From NCBI RefSeq assembly GCF_004336635.1, contig NZ_SJXH01000001.1:1-64000 (forward strand): a stretch of 64,000 nucleotides of DNA. The letters are read 5' to 3'. Each line of letters starts with the position of its first letter. Positions within the stretch are counted from its first letter, which is position 1. The stretch comes from Acinetobacter sp. ANC 4862 (lineage in GTDB: Bacteria; Pseudomonadota; Gammaproteobacteria; Pseudomonadales; Moraxellaceae). The notes beneath the pieces are model-generated. The model was given only the letters and a program-made list of their open reading frames with translations. It searched no databases and was not told where the DNA came from. The translations under genes and the position numbers were made by a program. Shown one piece after another: positions 10,803-20,369 of this stretch.

Positions 10803-13800
10803 TTAGAAGGTTTTGTTTTCCTTACTCACCAACACATCATAAATAATGTGCGCAAACTGCCTCATCTTTGCAGGATCGCTCATGAGCTGTGTCATTTGCT
10901 CAGTATGGGCATCATTGCTATCCAATACGGCGTCATCAAGCGCCGTATCAAACTCACCGAGCATCGCCTGTTCACGCGTGTTGTTCTGAATCTGCTTCAT
11001 CATCCGTGTGTTCTCAGACATCTTATCTGCTACGGTATGAACATAATTAATCATGTCTTTATCCGTCAGCTTATCCGTGATAAAGATCTCATTCACACGG
11101 CTTAAAATCACCGACAGGAAGTCTTCCTTCTTGTCTTTCGCCTTGGCTGTACCCAAGTCATTCCCAGGTTCAAGTTTATGCTCAGTACTGTCTGCTTTAA
11201 GCTGAATATCCTGCTGACGAAGCTTAGACAAGCGGTAATGGCTCATCGCGACATTACTCAGATCAATCTCATCTTCATCTGCTGCTTGTTCACGCAGCAT
11301 TGGGCGTAAGTTACGCGCAAAAAGACTGAGCTTCTCAAGTTCTTGATCATCATATTCCACGATTTGAGACATAAATTCATAGAAACGGGTGAAACTGCCT
11401 AAATCCTTTTTGAAGATTTCCAGAGCATCACGGGCTTTTTTCGCTTCAGCAAATTCGTTTTCAGCATTGGCAATCAATACAGGCTCACCTGTTCGCTTGG
11501 TAATCTCTAAACGGTTCTTGGTGACATCATAATCATTGATGGCTTGTTTATAACGATGCTGCCAGCGTTGTAAAGCGGGCTTACAGATGTTTGCGAGGGC
11601 TGCACTGGATTTATTTTTGCTGTAGAAGGCCTCAACGAACTGTTCTACCTCAGTCCAGAGGAAAATGCCTGAGGCTTTCAGCTTTTCAAACAGGTCATAA
11701 ACCTGATCGGGATTGGATACATCCGCCAGTTCTGCCGTTTGATAATACGGCTGGAAAGCATCGAGAATGTCTTGTGGATCGTTAAAGAAATCGAGCACAA
11801 AGGTGCCTGTTTCAGATTTCGCAGGATAGGTCCGGTTTAAACGCGATAAGGTCTGTACGCATTCCACACCACCCAATTTCTTATCGACATACATTGCACA
11901 GAGTTTCGGCTGGTCAAAGCCGGTCTGGAACTTATTCGCCACAATCATCACCTGAAAGTCATCGCTATCAAATGCCTTACGCATCTCACGACCTTTCAGA
12001 TTCGGGTTCATATTGCTTTCAGTAAATTTCTGACCTAACAGATGGCTACTGTCTGCATCATTGGCATTAAATTCTACATCGCCTGAGAATGCCACCATGG
12101 CTTGAATGTTGGCATACTTTTGTTCGGCAATGTATTTATCAAATGCCTGTTTATAACGCACCGCTTCTTTACGAGAACTGGTCACCACCATGGCTTTGGC
12201 TTGTCCACCGAGTAAGCCCATTATATTCTTCTTGAAATGCTCAATAATGATATGCACTTTTTGCGAGATATTATGATCGTGTAAGCGTACCCACTGATTC
12301 AGCTTGGTCTTGGCTTTCTTGGCATCGACCTGAGCATCTTTTTCTTCGATCTTCTGCTTGAGCTTATAGATGACTTTATAGTTGGTGTAATTCTTCAGCA
12401 CATCCAGAATAAAGCCTTCTTCAATCGCTTGGCGCATGGAATAGACATGGTATGCCACAGGAATATTGGTTTTAGACGGCGGCATGCTTGGATCGGGCAA
12501 GCGTCCAAACAGTTGCAAGGTTTTATCCTTTGGGGTTGCGGTAAAGGCATAGAAGCTTAGGTTTGCACTGCCCTTACGTGATGCCATCACCGCATCGAGT
12601 ACATCTTCCGAAGAAAGCTGTTCATCTTCATCACGCTCTTCAATCATCAGGGTTTCTTTGAGCTGACGCGCCGTGGAACCACTCTGAGATGAATGAGCTT
12701 CATCGGCAATGACGGCGTATTTACGTTCTTTTAAACTGGTGCTGTTCTCAATCGCTCGCAAGACAAATGGGAAAGTCTGAATGGTGACGATGATAATCGG
12801 CTGCGCCATTTCCAAGGCTTTGGCCAGTTTCTCGGATTTTGAGCCATCACCTTCTTTATTGTTAATCCGTCCTACCACGCCGTCGGCATGTTCAAACTGG
12901 TAGATGGTATCTTGTAGCTGTGCATCCAGAATGGTTCGGTCTGTGACCACAATTACAGAATCAAACATCTTTTTATTGTTGGCATCATACAGACTGGATA
13001 GTTGATGCGCCGTCCATGCAATCGAGTTGGATTTACCCGAACCGGCACTGTGCTGAATCAGGTATTTTTGCCCTGTACCTTCTGCCAATGAATCTTGAAC
13101 CAAGTTATTCACCACTTTCCATTGGTGATAACGGGGGAAGATCAGGCTTTCTTTTTTATATTTGCGCCCTTCCCAGTCTTCCTTTTCTTCAATCTGTAAA
13201 TGAATGAAGTTACCCAAAATATTCAGCAAGCTATCCGGGGTTAAGACTTCATTCCATAAATAGCCTGTGGCGTATTCATTGACATCTTCAGGCACATCAT
13301 TGCCTGCACCCTGTTCTTTGGTGCCTTTGTTAAATGGCAGGAAGTAGGTGCTGTCACCACTCAAATGCGTCGCCATGTAGACTTCATACTGACTGACCGC
13401 AAAATGCACCAATGCCCCGCGTTTAAACATCAGCAAGGGTTCAGGCTTATTGGTTTCAGGGTCTTTGGGCAATCGGGTTTTTCTGTACTGTGTCATGGCA
13501 TTTTGCACAGCTTGCTTAAACTCTGACTTAAGTTCCATGGTTGCCACAGGAAAGCCATTGATAAACAGAGTCAGATCGATGCGCCATTTTTTGGCTTGTT
13601 TGCCTGTTGCCTCTAGTTCGGCTTTGCTGGCGTATGGGCTATACACCAGTTCAGGCACCACACGGCAGATGTTTTGCTGATAGCGTTGATTCAGTTCAGG
13701 GTTTAAGCCATGCTCAGGTTTAAACTGGCAAAATGAGAAACGTACCCCACGGGTACGAATACCATGCCGTAATACGCCCAATGTGCCATAGCTGCGAGAT

Positions 13801-14066
13801 TCGACATCGGTAGCATTGATGTCAGCTTTTTTAAGCTGAGCCACGACCGTATCTAAAAAATGGCGTTCGGTATCATTGGGAAAGATGTTTTTAAGTTTCT
13901 GCCACTCGACCTGTTGGGTCTTTTGGACAAAGTCGAGTACATCTTGCTCATACAGGGCTTTTTCACGGTTATAGCCTATACCTGAACCAACAAGCCAACC
14001 ATGGCTTTGCATTTGCGCAATAATATCTTTCTGGAAGATAGTTTCTAAAGTTGCATCCGATCTCAT
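10803..14066 (-). CDS. hsdR: Type I restriction enzyme R subunit HsdR
   Basis: This 1087-aa motor-nuclease subunit translocates DNA using ATP and cleaves unmodified DNA when bound to HsdM and HsdS. Seen: the N-terminal PD-(D/E)xK nuclease, with D164 in WRIDLTLF and E178-L-K180 in the MELKSEF strand; Walker A HSAGSGKS at 339-346; DEAH at 455-458; helicase motif III-like SFYAFTATPKD; and GFDQPKLCAMYVDKKL followed by QTLSRLNRTYP as the C-terminal RecA-lobe motifs. The length is normal. It is the last hsd gene, 34 bp after the Abi gene, and all motifs appear intact. Confidence 0.95.
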   Translation of the reverse strand: MRSDATLETIFQKDIIAQMQSHGWLVGSGIGYNREKALYEQDVLDFVQKTQQVEWQKLKNIFPNDTERHFLDTVVAQLKKADINATDVESRSYGTLGVLRHGIRTRGVRFSFCQFKPEHGLNPELNQRYQQNICRVVPELVYSPYASKAELEATGKQAKKWRIDLTLFINGFPVATMELKSEFKQAVQNAMTQYRKTRLPKDPETNKPEPLLMFKRGALVHFAVSQYEVYMATHLSGDSTYFLPFNKGTKEQGAGNDVPEDVNEYATGYLWNEVLTPDSLLNILGNFIHLQIEEKEDWEGRKYKKESLIFPRYHQWKVVNNLVQDSLAEGTGQKYLIQHSAGSGKSNSIAWTAHQLSSLYDANNKKMFDSVIVVTDRTILDAQLQDTIYQFEHADGVVGRINNKEGDGSKSEKLAKALEMAQPIIIVTIQTFPFVLRAIENSTSLKERKYAVIADEAHSSQSGSTARQLKETLMIEERDEDEQLSSEDVLDAVMASRKGSANLSFYAFTATPKDKTLQLFGRLPDPSMPPSKTNIPVAYHVYSMRQAIEEGFILDVLKNYTNYKVIYKLKQKIEEKDAQVDAKKAKTKLNQWVRLHDHNISQKVHIIIEHFKKNIMGLLGGQAKAMVVTSSRKEAVRYKQAFDKYIAEQKYANIQAMVAFSGDVEFNANDADSSHLLGQKFTESNMNPNLKGREMRKAFDSDDFQVMIVANKFQTGFDQPKLCAMYVDKKLGGVECVQTLSRLNRTYPAKSETGTFVLDFFNDPQDILDAFQPYYQTAELADVSNPDQVYDLFEKLKASGIFLWTEVEQFVEAFYSKNKSSAALANICKPALQRWQHRYKQAINDYDVTKNRLEITKRTGEPVLIANAENEFAEAKKARDALEIFKKDLGSFTRFYEFMSQIVEYDDQELEKLSLFARNLRPMLREQAADEDEIDLSNVAMSHYRLSKLRQQDIQLKADSTEHKLEPGNDLGTAKAKDKKEDFLSVILSRVNEIFITDKLTDKDMINYVHTVADKMSENTRMMKQIQNNTREQAMLGEFDTALDDAVLDSNDAHTEQMTQLMSDPAKMRQFAHIIYDVLVSKENKTF

Positions 14067-14100
14067 GTTTCCCCTACCCCTAAATACCCAAATTTCTTTA

Positions 14101-15018
14101 TTACTGTTCTATTTGCCAAACTGGATAGCTTTGCCAATCTTCAGGGAATCCCATCGCTGTTTTTGATATGTTGTGATGTGTCAAAAGCAGATCAACCAGA
14201 CGTTTACGCCATGTATGCTGCGGGGCGATTTTGTCCATAAAATAGAGTAGAAATACCAGACTGTTATAAACTTTTCGATCTGCTGCGTTGGTATTTTCAA
14301 AATTGCATTGCACCCGAAGCCCCATCGGCTTACTGCGCGGCTTGGCAATGGTTTTGGTAAATTTGCGGTTCCATAGTCTTGAATGATGTGCACAGGTATT
14401 TCTTAAGTAGACAAAATGCTGTAATAAGCCTTCAAACTGTTTTTCATCGCAATCAAAATGACTGGAAATGGCTTTACGTGTCTGAATCGGTGCCAAGAGT
14501 TGATACCATTTGGACAGTTGCCCAAAACTCATGACTTCGCAGGTTGCCCAAATCGGTGGTAATTCAGGATCATCATAAGTACGTTTATAGTGTTCTATAA
14601 AGACTTCATCTGCCCGGGACACTTCAGTTTTCAGTGATTCAAGTAAGCTGTGCCATCTAAAGGCGGGTTTAAAGTACTGACCTTGCAGATAGGCGTGACA
14701 ACCATGCCGATGTGCCAATTCATAGGCAAAACGGGTACGAACGGCAACTTCCAGGCGTTCTATGGCATCCAGGATAAGTAACCTTAATTCACGATCAAAT
14801 ACATACAACGCTAACACCTGTTCAAAACTGGTATCTGGTTTAAAGCAATGCGGTGAATGGGTGTATTCAAACGGAAGCCAGTAGGCGCCTAAGCGATAAT
14901 AATTGATTTGCTCTAGGTAAAATTGTGCATCTTGCTCATTGGCAAATTGCATGCCTCGCGCTTTTAATAGCTCAATTTGTTCAGCAAAGGTTTTGGCAGG
15001 CTTGTTAAAAGATTTCAT
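14101..15018 (-). CDS. Abi_2 (AbiD/AbiF-like) HEPN-domain abortive infection protein
   Basis: This 305-aa protein has the pattern of the Abi_2 family: an N-terminal KPAKTFAEQIELLKARG, then YYRLGAYWLPF, FDRELRLLILDAIERLEVAV, and the C-terminal LRNTCAHHSRLWNR. The last block contains an R-x4-H motif (R206 to H211) that is the RNase active site in HEPN nucleases. Known: Abi_2 proteins abort phage infection, and HEPN toxins cut RNA. Its place between hsdS and hsdR suggests that expression tracks the restriction system, or that it acts as a fail-safe if restriction is defeated; this is inference. No separate antitoxin gene is visible beside it. Confidence 0.85.
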   Translation of the reverse strand: MKSFNKPAKTFAEQIELLKARGMQFANEQDAQFYLEQINYYRLGAYWLPFEYTHSPHCFKPDTSFEQVLALYVFDRELRLLILDAIERLEVAVRTRFAYELAHRHGCHAYLQGQYFKPAFRWHSLLESLKTEVSRADEVFIEHYKRTYDDPELPPIWATCEVMSFGQLSKWYQLLAPIQTRKAISSHFDCDEKQFEGLLQHFVYLRNTCAHHSRLWNRKFTKTIAKPRSKPMGLRVQCNFENTNAADRKVYNSLVFLLYFMDKIAPQHTWRKRLVDLLLTHHNISKTAMGFPEDWQSYPVWQIEQ

Positions 15019-15067
15019 AGATGGCTTGCCCTGATTGTTATATTTTTTAGGGCTCCAGAAACAAGTA

Positions 15068-15158
15068 ACCCGACAGTTTGAGGATGCAATTGCTTGCCTA
15101 GCCTTGTCGGGTGTTGTTGAGCATATAGTGAATCATTGCAATTATTTATGCAATGATT
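15068..15158. repeat. Two inverted repeats between hsdS and the Abi gene
   Basis: ACCCGACA at 15068-15075 pairs with TGTCGGGT at 15105-15112 around a GC-containing, partly self-complementary centre. AATCATTGCA at 15131-15140 pairs perfectly with TGCAATGATT at 15149-15158, followed on the + strand by a T run. This 190-bp gap interrupts an otherwise tightly packed minus-strand operon. It may be a small repeat insertion, or an RNA structure controlling how much transcription passes from hsdMS into abi-hsdR. Confidence 0.6.
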
Positions 15159-15205
15159 TTTTGTATCTGCTTGATTCCACACTTGTTTGAGGCAACTGAG
15201 AATAT

Positions 15206-16573
15206 TCATGCGCTAAACTCCGTTTTAGCCTCATTGGGGTGTTGCCAGTTGCTGACATTGATTTTGCCTGTCACCGCAGAGGAAATAAGGGCTGTACGGC
15301 GTTCTTGCATCAGTTGAATGGCTGATTCGGCTTTATTAATTAAAGTATTGAACTTTTCAATATTACCCATGATGAAATGAATAATTTTATTTTGTTCTTC
15401 TACGCTTGGAACAGAAATAGATATCTGCTTAGTTTTTTCTTGGTTAATAATACCTATAGTAGAAGAATTCGATAATTGCTTGATTTGCTCCAATTGACTC
15501 ATTAAAGAGAATGTTAGAAATTCAGGATTTATAAGCTTATTACAAGTCAAAACATTAATTTGTTGATTACACGAAAAATCTCTATCACTGATAGCAACTT
15601 TACCTAAAGTTGCTCCAATTCCAATCATTAAAACTGACTTCCCTTCATACAATTTACTATCCCCATCTTCTACTGATGAGAATGTGACATATTTGGAAGA
15701 ATCAACAATTTTAAGATCTCCAGAAAAATCCCCAGGAGTAAACCAATTAATTTCAGGCACTTCAGCAAATGAACTTTGATTTTTAGGTGTTCCTCCTGTC
15801 CCAACATATTTAGTTAAATATTTAATAGGTAAAACGTTCCAATGCTCAGGCACTTGCCCTAACCATTCCACGCCTGAATCTTTCATTGCTACATCAGGAT
15901 TTAAACCCTTTGTCACCGCATGGCTAATCACCGATTGACGTTTTTCTTTCAGCAGCTCAATCAGCTTTTTTTGTTTGGCAATCAAGCTGTCAATTTTTGC
16001 AGTTTCATGGTCGAGGAAGTCAGCAATATTTAATGCATCATTGAAAGCAGGAAATGGAATCGGAAAACTATTAATGTTCTCCTGTGTCATTGTAGGCATT
16101 CCACTGCCCGTATTGCTTATGTCGATTACTGCTTTATATAAAGTTGATTGAAATAAGTAATACAAGAATCTTGGTTCTAATTTAATTTTCTTGAGAAGAG
16201 CCATTTGAGGATTAATCGTCATTGGCTCTTTTTTTTCTAAAATAATTGTTGACTTACCATAAGTAGAACCAGTTTTTACCAACAAGATATCATTGAGTTC
16301 AACCATGATTTCTGGTGACTCACAATACTTTTTCCAACTTAAATATGTCTTTTTGTCTAAAGAAAACTGATCACCTAAAATATTAGATGGACTTAAGACT
16401 AAAGCTCCTTCACCTTCATCCACGATATCGTCAACGGTATATCCTCTGAAACCTATACGTCCAAAAATATCAGCTATATATTTTAATCTTGAAATACTCC
16501 AAGATTTAGGAATCTCACCTAACCATTCATTGCCCGAATCTTTATATTCAGCATATTTCTGATACTTCGCCAT
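15206..16573 (-). CDS. hsdS: Type I restriction-modification specificity subunit HsdS
   Basis: This 455-aa subunit determines the DNA target. It has two target-recognition halves, each opening with the typical phrase (KDSGNEWLGEIPKSW at about residue 11 and KDSGVEWLGQVPEHW near 230). Each half is followed by a conserved helix (DFLDHETAKIDSLIAKQKKL, and near the C-terminus QERRTALISSAVTGKINV). The central repeat sets the spacer between the two half-sites. Its ATG overlaps the hsdM stop (TAATG), so translation is coupled. The half-site sequences cannot be predicted by reading. Start and length are normal. Confidence 0.95.
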   Translation of the reverse strand: MAKYQKYAEYKDSGNEWLGEIPKSWSISRLKYIADIFGRIGFRGYTVDDIVDEGEGALVLSPSNILGDQFSLDKKTYLSWKKYCESPEIMVELNDILLVKTGSTYGKSTIILEKKEPMTINPQMALLKKIKLEPRFLYYLFQSTLYKAVIDISNTGSGMPTMTQENINSFPIPFPAFNDALNIADFLDHETAKIDSLIAKQKKLIELLKEKRQSVISHAVTKGLNPDVAMKDSGVEWLGQVPEHWNVLPIKYLTKYVGTGGTPKNQSSFAEVPEINWFTPGDFSGDLKIVDSSKYVTFSSVEDGDSKLYEGKSVLMIGIGATLGKVAISDRDFSCNQQINVLTCNKLINPEFLTFSLMSQLEQIKQLSNSSTIGIINQEKTKQISISVPSVEEQNKIIHFIMGNIEKFNTLINKAESAIQLMQERRTALISSAVTGKINVSNWQHPNEAKTEFSA

Positions 16574-18900
16574 TAAGAATGCACCTCTTGCAGAAGTGCC
16601 ATAATTTCACGGCTGACCGCATCCAAATCCGTATCAATCTCGCTTAAATCACGTGGCGGTTCATATACATAAAAGTGACGGTTAAACGGAATCTCATAAC
16701 CGACAATACCAATTTCAGCATCCTGCGCATCACGCTTATCGGCATTAATCCACGCATCAGGCACATGCGGTTGCACTTCACGCTTAAAGTAAGACTCGAT
16801 TAAATCGGTGGTGCTTTGGCTTGGGTCAAGGGCAATGTTTTCCGCATCACGTAAATCACCATCCTGCACAAACTCAACCACTTTGCCTTTATAGCTAAAC
16901 TGACCATATAGCGGATTTTCTGCGCCTTTCACCACTTTGTTCACAACTGGCTCAGCATCAGCATTTTTCCAGGTAATGGCATCAATAAATTGCTTCTTCT
17001 CTTTGCTTTCAAGTTTCACATTGGCATCTTTTAAAGCTTGCTTGAGTACATCATCAAAGGCATTAAAATCATCACATTGCGCTGTACCAATCTTGGCTTG
17101 CAGGCTTTCGGCTTTACGCATCAATGAACGCTGTTCTAACCACAGTTTTGGCTCAAGCACTGTCTTGATATCTTTTTCTTTCAGCTCGCTAAATTCCGCT
17201 TTAATCAGCGCACGGATTTCCACCTCAAACTCATCAAGCTGACCATAGCTGTCTTCTGTCCAAGTCTTACCGTATTGCTCATAGACCTTTTGCATCACGG
17301 CATTAAATGGCTTCGGTGCAAAACGTAACGATGCCACGGCGTCATCACTTACCTGAGCTGATAAACGCAATGGACGCTCAATGGTCACACGGCGGTAGCC
17401 AAACTCGTAGCTGTTAAAGATTTTACTAGAAAAGGTTTTAGCAGCTTCATTTTTAGGATTAGCCGATTGACGACCACGATTAGACTTAACCTCTGCGGGT
17501 TTATCCAGTTCACGTGCATCCGTCACTTCAAAGTCACCATAACTGCGGGTAATCATCGCAATATCATCTTCGCTCATTTCATTACGTTTAGAGCCAAGAG
17601 ACTTACGCATTTTGCTGTACAGGTTACTACCATCAATCAGCTGTACTTTGCCCTTACGTTGAGTCTCTTTTTTATTGCTGAGTACCCAAACATAAGTCGC
17701 AATACCGGTGTTATAGAACATATCGGTGGGTAGCGCGATAATGGCTTCCAACAAATCTGCTTCTAAAATATAACGGCGGATTTCACTTTCACCACTGCCC
17801 GCACTGCCTGTAAACAATGGCGAACCATTCAAGATAATACCAATACGACTGCCTTGCGCCGTGGTGTCGTCTTTATTGCGCATCTTGCTAATCAGATGCA
17901 TCAGGAACAGCAAAGATCCATCCGATACACGCGGCAAGCCTGCACCAAAACGACCTTCAAAGCCTTTTTGCTCATGCTCGTCTTTGATGTCCGATTCGAT
18001 CTTTTTCCAGTCCACCCCAAATGGTGGGTTCGACAGCATGTAGTCAAACTTCTCATAGGCCAACTGGTCATTGGACAGCGTATTGCCGAGTTTGATGTTA
18101 CGCACGTCCTGACCTTTAATCAGCATATCCGCTTTACAGATCGCATAAGACTCTGGGTTTAACTCCTGACCAAAAACGCGCATCACCGCATCAGGATTAT
18201 GCTCATAGACATATTCCGAACCTGAGGATAAAAATCCACCCGTACCCGCCGTCGGATCGTAAATTGTGCGGATGATACCGTCACCATTCAGCACGTCATC
18301 ATCCTTGCTGAATACCAGACCCGTGGTTAAACGAACGATGTCACGCGGGGTAAAGTGTTCCCCTGCAGTTTCATTTGAACCTTCGGCAAAACGGCGGATC
18401 AGCTCCTCAAACACCAAGCCCATTTCATGGTTAGATATATTTTTTGGACTGAGATCAATTTTAGGGTCTGAAAAATATTGAACGACTTTGTAAAGCAAGT
18501 TGGCATCATCCAGGAGACCAGTAAATTCATCGAACTTGAAGTGTTCAAAGATTTCACGTGCATCTTTGGAGAAGTTTTGAATATAAGTATTGAGGTTTGA
18601 ACGAATGTCTTTTTGACCCAGGCTGCCTAAATCCAGCTCTGAGGTATTAAAAAATGACAGGCCATTGGTTGCCTTCAGCAGCATCTTCTCTTTGGCTTCT
18701 TCTGGCAGTGGCATGAGTTTCACTTTTTCATTGGCTGCCAATACATCTGCCTTACTGGCTTCAAGTACACACTCTAAACGGCGCAACAGCGTAAATGGGA
18801 GAATGACACGACCATATTGCGATTGTTTGAAGTCACCACGCAGTAAATCTGCCACCGACCAAATGAAAGCTGCTACTTGTGAAAAGTTATTATTTGTCAT
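16573..18900 (-). CDS. hsdM: Type I restriction-modification methyltransferase HsdM
   Basis: This 775-aa N6-adenine methyltransferase partners with HsdS and HsdR. Seen: an N-terminal HsdM helical region ([19 protein letters not shown]), the SAM-binding PTAGTGG at residues 216-222, and the catalytic NPPF at 291-294. After the methylase core (to about residue 480) there is a further 290-residue region, rich in charged residues, ending with [14 protein letters not shown]. This makes it longer than classical E. coli HsdM (about 530 aa) but similar to the long HsdM subfamily. It is the first gene of the hsd-abi-hsdR block and is preceded by a plausible promoter. Confidence 0.95.
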   Translation of the reverse strand: MTNNNFSQVAAFIWSVADLLRGDFKQSQYGRVILPFTLLRRLECVLEASKADVLAANEKVKLMPLPEEAKEKMLLKATNGLSFFNTSELDLGSLGQKDIRSNLNTYIQNFSKDAREIFEHFKFDEFTGLLDDANLLYKVVQYFSDPKIDLSPKNISNHEMGLVFEELIRRFAEGSNETAGEHFTPRDIVRLTTGLVFSKDDDVLNGDGIIRTIYDPTAGTGGFLSSGSEYVYEHNPDAVMRVFGQELNPESYAICKADMLIKGQDVRNIKLGNTLSNDQLAYEKFDYMLSNPPFGVDWKKIESDIKDEHEQKGFEGRFGAGLPRVSDGSLLFLMHLISKMRNKDDTTAQGSRIGIILNGSPLFTGSAGSGESEIRRYILEADLLEAIIALPTDMFYNTGIATYVWVLSNKKETQRKGKVQLIDGSNLYSKMRKSLGSKRNEMSEDDIAMITRSYGDFEVTDARELDKPAEVKSNRGRQSANPKNEAAKTFSSKIFNSYEFGYRRVTIERPLRLSAQVSDDAVASLRFAPKPFNAVMQKVYEQYGKTWTEDSYGQLDEFEVEIRALIKAEFSELKEKDIKTVLEPKLWLEQRSLMRKAESLQAKIGTAQCDDFNAFDDVLKQALKDANVKLESKEKKQFIDAITWKNADAEPVVNKVVKGAENPLYGQFSYKGKVVEFVQDGDLRDAENIALDPSQSTTDLIESYFKREVQPHVPDAWINADKRDAQDAEIGIVGYEIPFNRHFYVYEPPRDLSEIDTDLDAVSREIMALLQEVHS

Positions 18901-18939
18901 TAAAAAATACCGCTGGCCCTAAGGCTATAAAACTTGAAA

Positions 18940-18968
18940 TTTATAGTTTCATTGTGCCTGATTTACAA
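18940..18968 (-). promoter_or_regulatory. Candidate promoter of the hsdM operon
   Basis: Read on the minus strand, TTGTAA and TATAAA are separated by exactly 17 bases, about 40 bases before the hsdM ATG. This is a good sigma-70 fit, but it was found by eye and A/T-rich DNA gives chance matches. Confidence 0.5.
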
Positions 18969-19019
18969 TGGATTTTACTAGCCTTAGAATGGGACAAAAG
19001 ACGATAATTTAGTATAACA

Positions 19020-19560
19020 ATGGGCTTTCTCAGTATTATTGAAAATAAACAAATCTACAGTTTCACGCTCAATGACGAGCAATGGAAAAGATTAAAAGAT
19101 AAATATAAAAATCTCAGCATGTTTATGCCATGTTGCCAGACACGCGCTATTCCCAAGAAAAATAAACTGGGAACACAATTTTTTGCGCATCATCCATCCA
19201 GCAGCTGTGATTTTAATTCAGGTGAAAGCCGTGAACATCAATTATGTAAATATCTCATCTTAAAATACTTACATGAGAATGGATGGGATGTGATTCCTGA
19301 ATATCGTGGGTAAACGCCAACAGATGAAACATGGATCGCTGATATTTATGCTGAGAAAAATAAAGCAAAAATAACCATAGAAATAATGGGATGTATTAGA
19401 CTATCAAAGCTATGAACTTCCTGTATTTTCGCTTTGGCTGAATAAAGAAACTTATCAATTAACTGCAAGTGGATCTTTCAATAAGTGGGACTCGGGTGAT
19501 TTAGTTGAAATAGAGTTTATTCATTTCTTTAAAAAACTCATGACGGGCGCCGTGCAATAG
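19020..19560 (+). pseudogene. Broken CoiA-like / competence-associated protein gene
   Basis: The first part (MGFLSIIENKQIYSFTLNDE to VIPEYRG) stops at 19313. Reading through the stop in the same frame gives ETWIADIYAEKNKAKITIEI. After a frameshift the frame continues LDYQSYELPVFSLWLNKETY to a stop at 19558-19560. The pieces together resemble CoiA-like proteins: an N-terminal Cys-containing region (CCQTRA, FFAHHP), then a nuclease-like strand pair (ADIYAE...ITIEI) followed by the 'Y..R/L' helix. Two lesions (nonsense and frameshift) make it a pseudogene. The family name is from memory of the FFAHHP/SREHQ pattern. Confidence 0.65.
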
Positions 19561-19599
19561 TCTGTAAAGCCTAATTCGAGCAGATTTTTACAATTGACA

Positions 19600-19974
19600 A
19601 TGAATACAATCCAGTGTTGGAAATGTAAACAGACCACCAACACCATTATGGAAATCAATTACTTTATTCATCATGGAGAAAAACTCACAAAAATATACCG
19701 CCTGGACATTGAAGATTTGTCTCAACCGCATACCGAAGTTTTAAACAGTCCTGAATTACTCCAAAAATATCAATACGGATTTATTATTAAACGGTTTAGT
19801 AAAATACGGGGTGAAGCATATTTATCAAATGGCTGTTTTCATTGTGATGCATTGCAAGGAGCATTTTTCTCTTACCACGAACGAGACACTCAAAATATGA
19901 TTTATAGTGAATCTATAGAAGTAAAGTTGGATCATGAAACAGAGATTGATGGGCTTTGGTACTATTTAAAATAA
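19600..19974 (+). CDS. Hypothetical small Cys-motif protein
   Basis: This 124-aa protein was not recognised. It begins MNTIQCWKCKQTTNTIMEIN, with a CxxC pair, and carries a second pair (CFHCD) near residue 90; together these could bind one zinc. There is no signal peptide or membrane segment. A TTG two codons upstream is open, but the ATG at 19600 is the more natural start. It lies 40 bp after the broken CoiA-like gene on the same strand, and in intact relatives the two might be companions. An inverted repeat (19963-19995) spans its stop codon, and a small GAAA-loop hairpin follows at 20003-20018, possibly a weak terminator. Confidence 0.6.
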   Translation: MNTIQCWKCKQTTNTIMEINYFIHHGEKLTKIYRLDIEDLSQPHTEVLNSPELLQKYQYGFIIKRFSKIRGEAYLSNGCFHCDALQGAFFSYHERDTQNMIYSESIEVKLDHETEIDGLWYYLK

Positions 19975-20055
19975 TATGGTTTTTTATTTTAAATAAGTTG
20001 AGTGCCTAGAAATAGGCAAATCTTTTATGAGCTAAAAAAGTACATATTTTGATTA

Positions 20056-20187
20056 CTTTGTCGAGTAACAACGCTTACTTTTCAACCACTTTGTCGAGTA
20101 ACAGTGCTTATACTTTAACCGCTTTGTCGAGTAACAATGCTTATGTTTTAACCGCTTTGTCGAGTAACAAAAATAATTTCATAAAAT
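20056..20187. repeat. 33-bp tandem direct repeats, four copies
   Basis: CTTTGTCGAGTAAC recurs at 20056, 20089, 20122 and 20155, an exact 33-bp period. The rest of each unit (GCTTATxxTTTAACCG) is also conserved in the first three copies. A decayed fifth copy (GAGTAAC at 20196) is one base out of phase. Because 33 is a multiple of three, one + frame stays open as an 11-residue repeat (LSSNNAYVLTA), but it has no start codon and ends at once. No gene lies within. See findings. Confidence 0.9.
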
Positions 20188-20369
20188 CCTACGGTGAGTA
20201 ACAGTAGTCTTGCATATTTTTTATGCACCTCTTGAAAATTCAATCATGATTGTCGCTTAACTAAAAGTTTTCTGTCTTTCGTATTTTTTCTGAGCTTTCA
20301 GAGACTTAACATGGTGCAATTTCAAGCAATAAATATTAAAGTTTTATTTTAATTACTTGAGACTTTAAA

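Noticed and set aside
15015-15209. 64-aa reading frame overlapping the hsdS stop (ATGA)
   Set aside because: It is composed almost entirely of the two inverted repeats and looks like no protein; the overlap is probably chance.
20056-20187. CRISPR array
   Set aside because: Whole 33-bp units are conserved with no unique spacers, and no cas genes are nearby.
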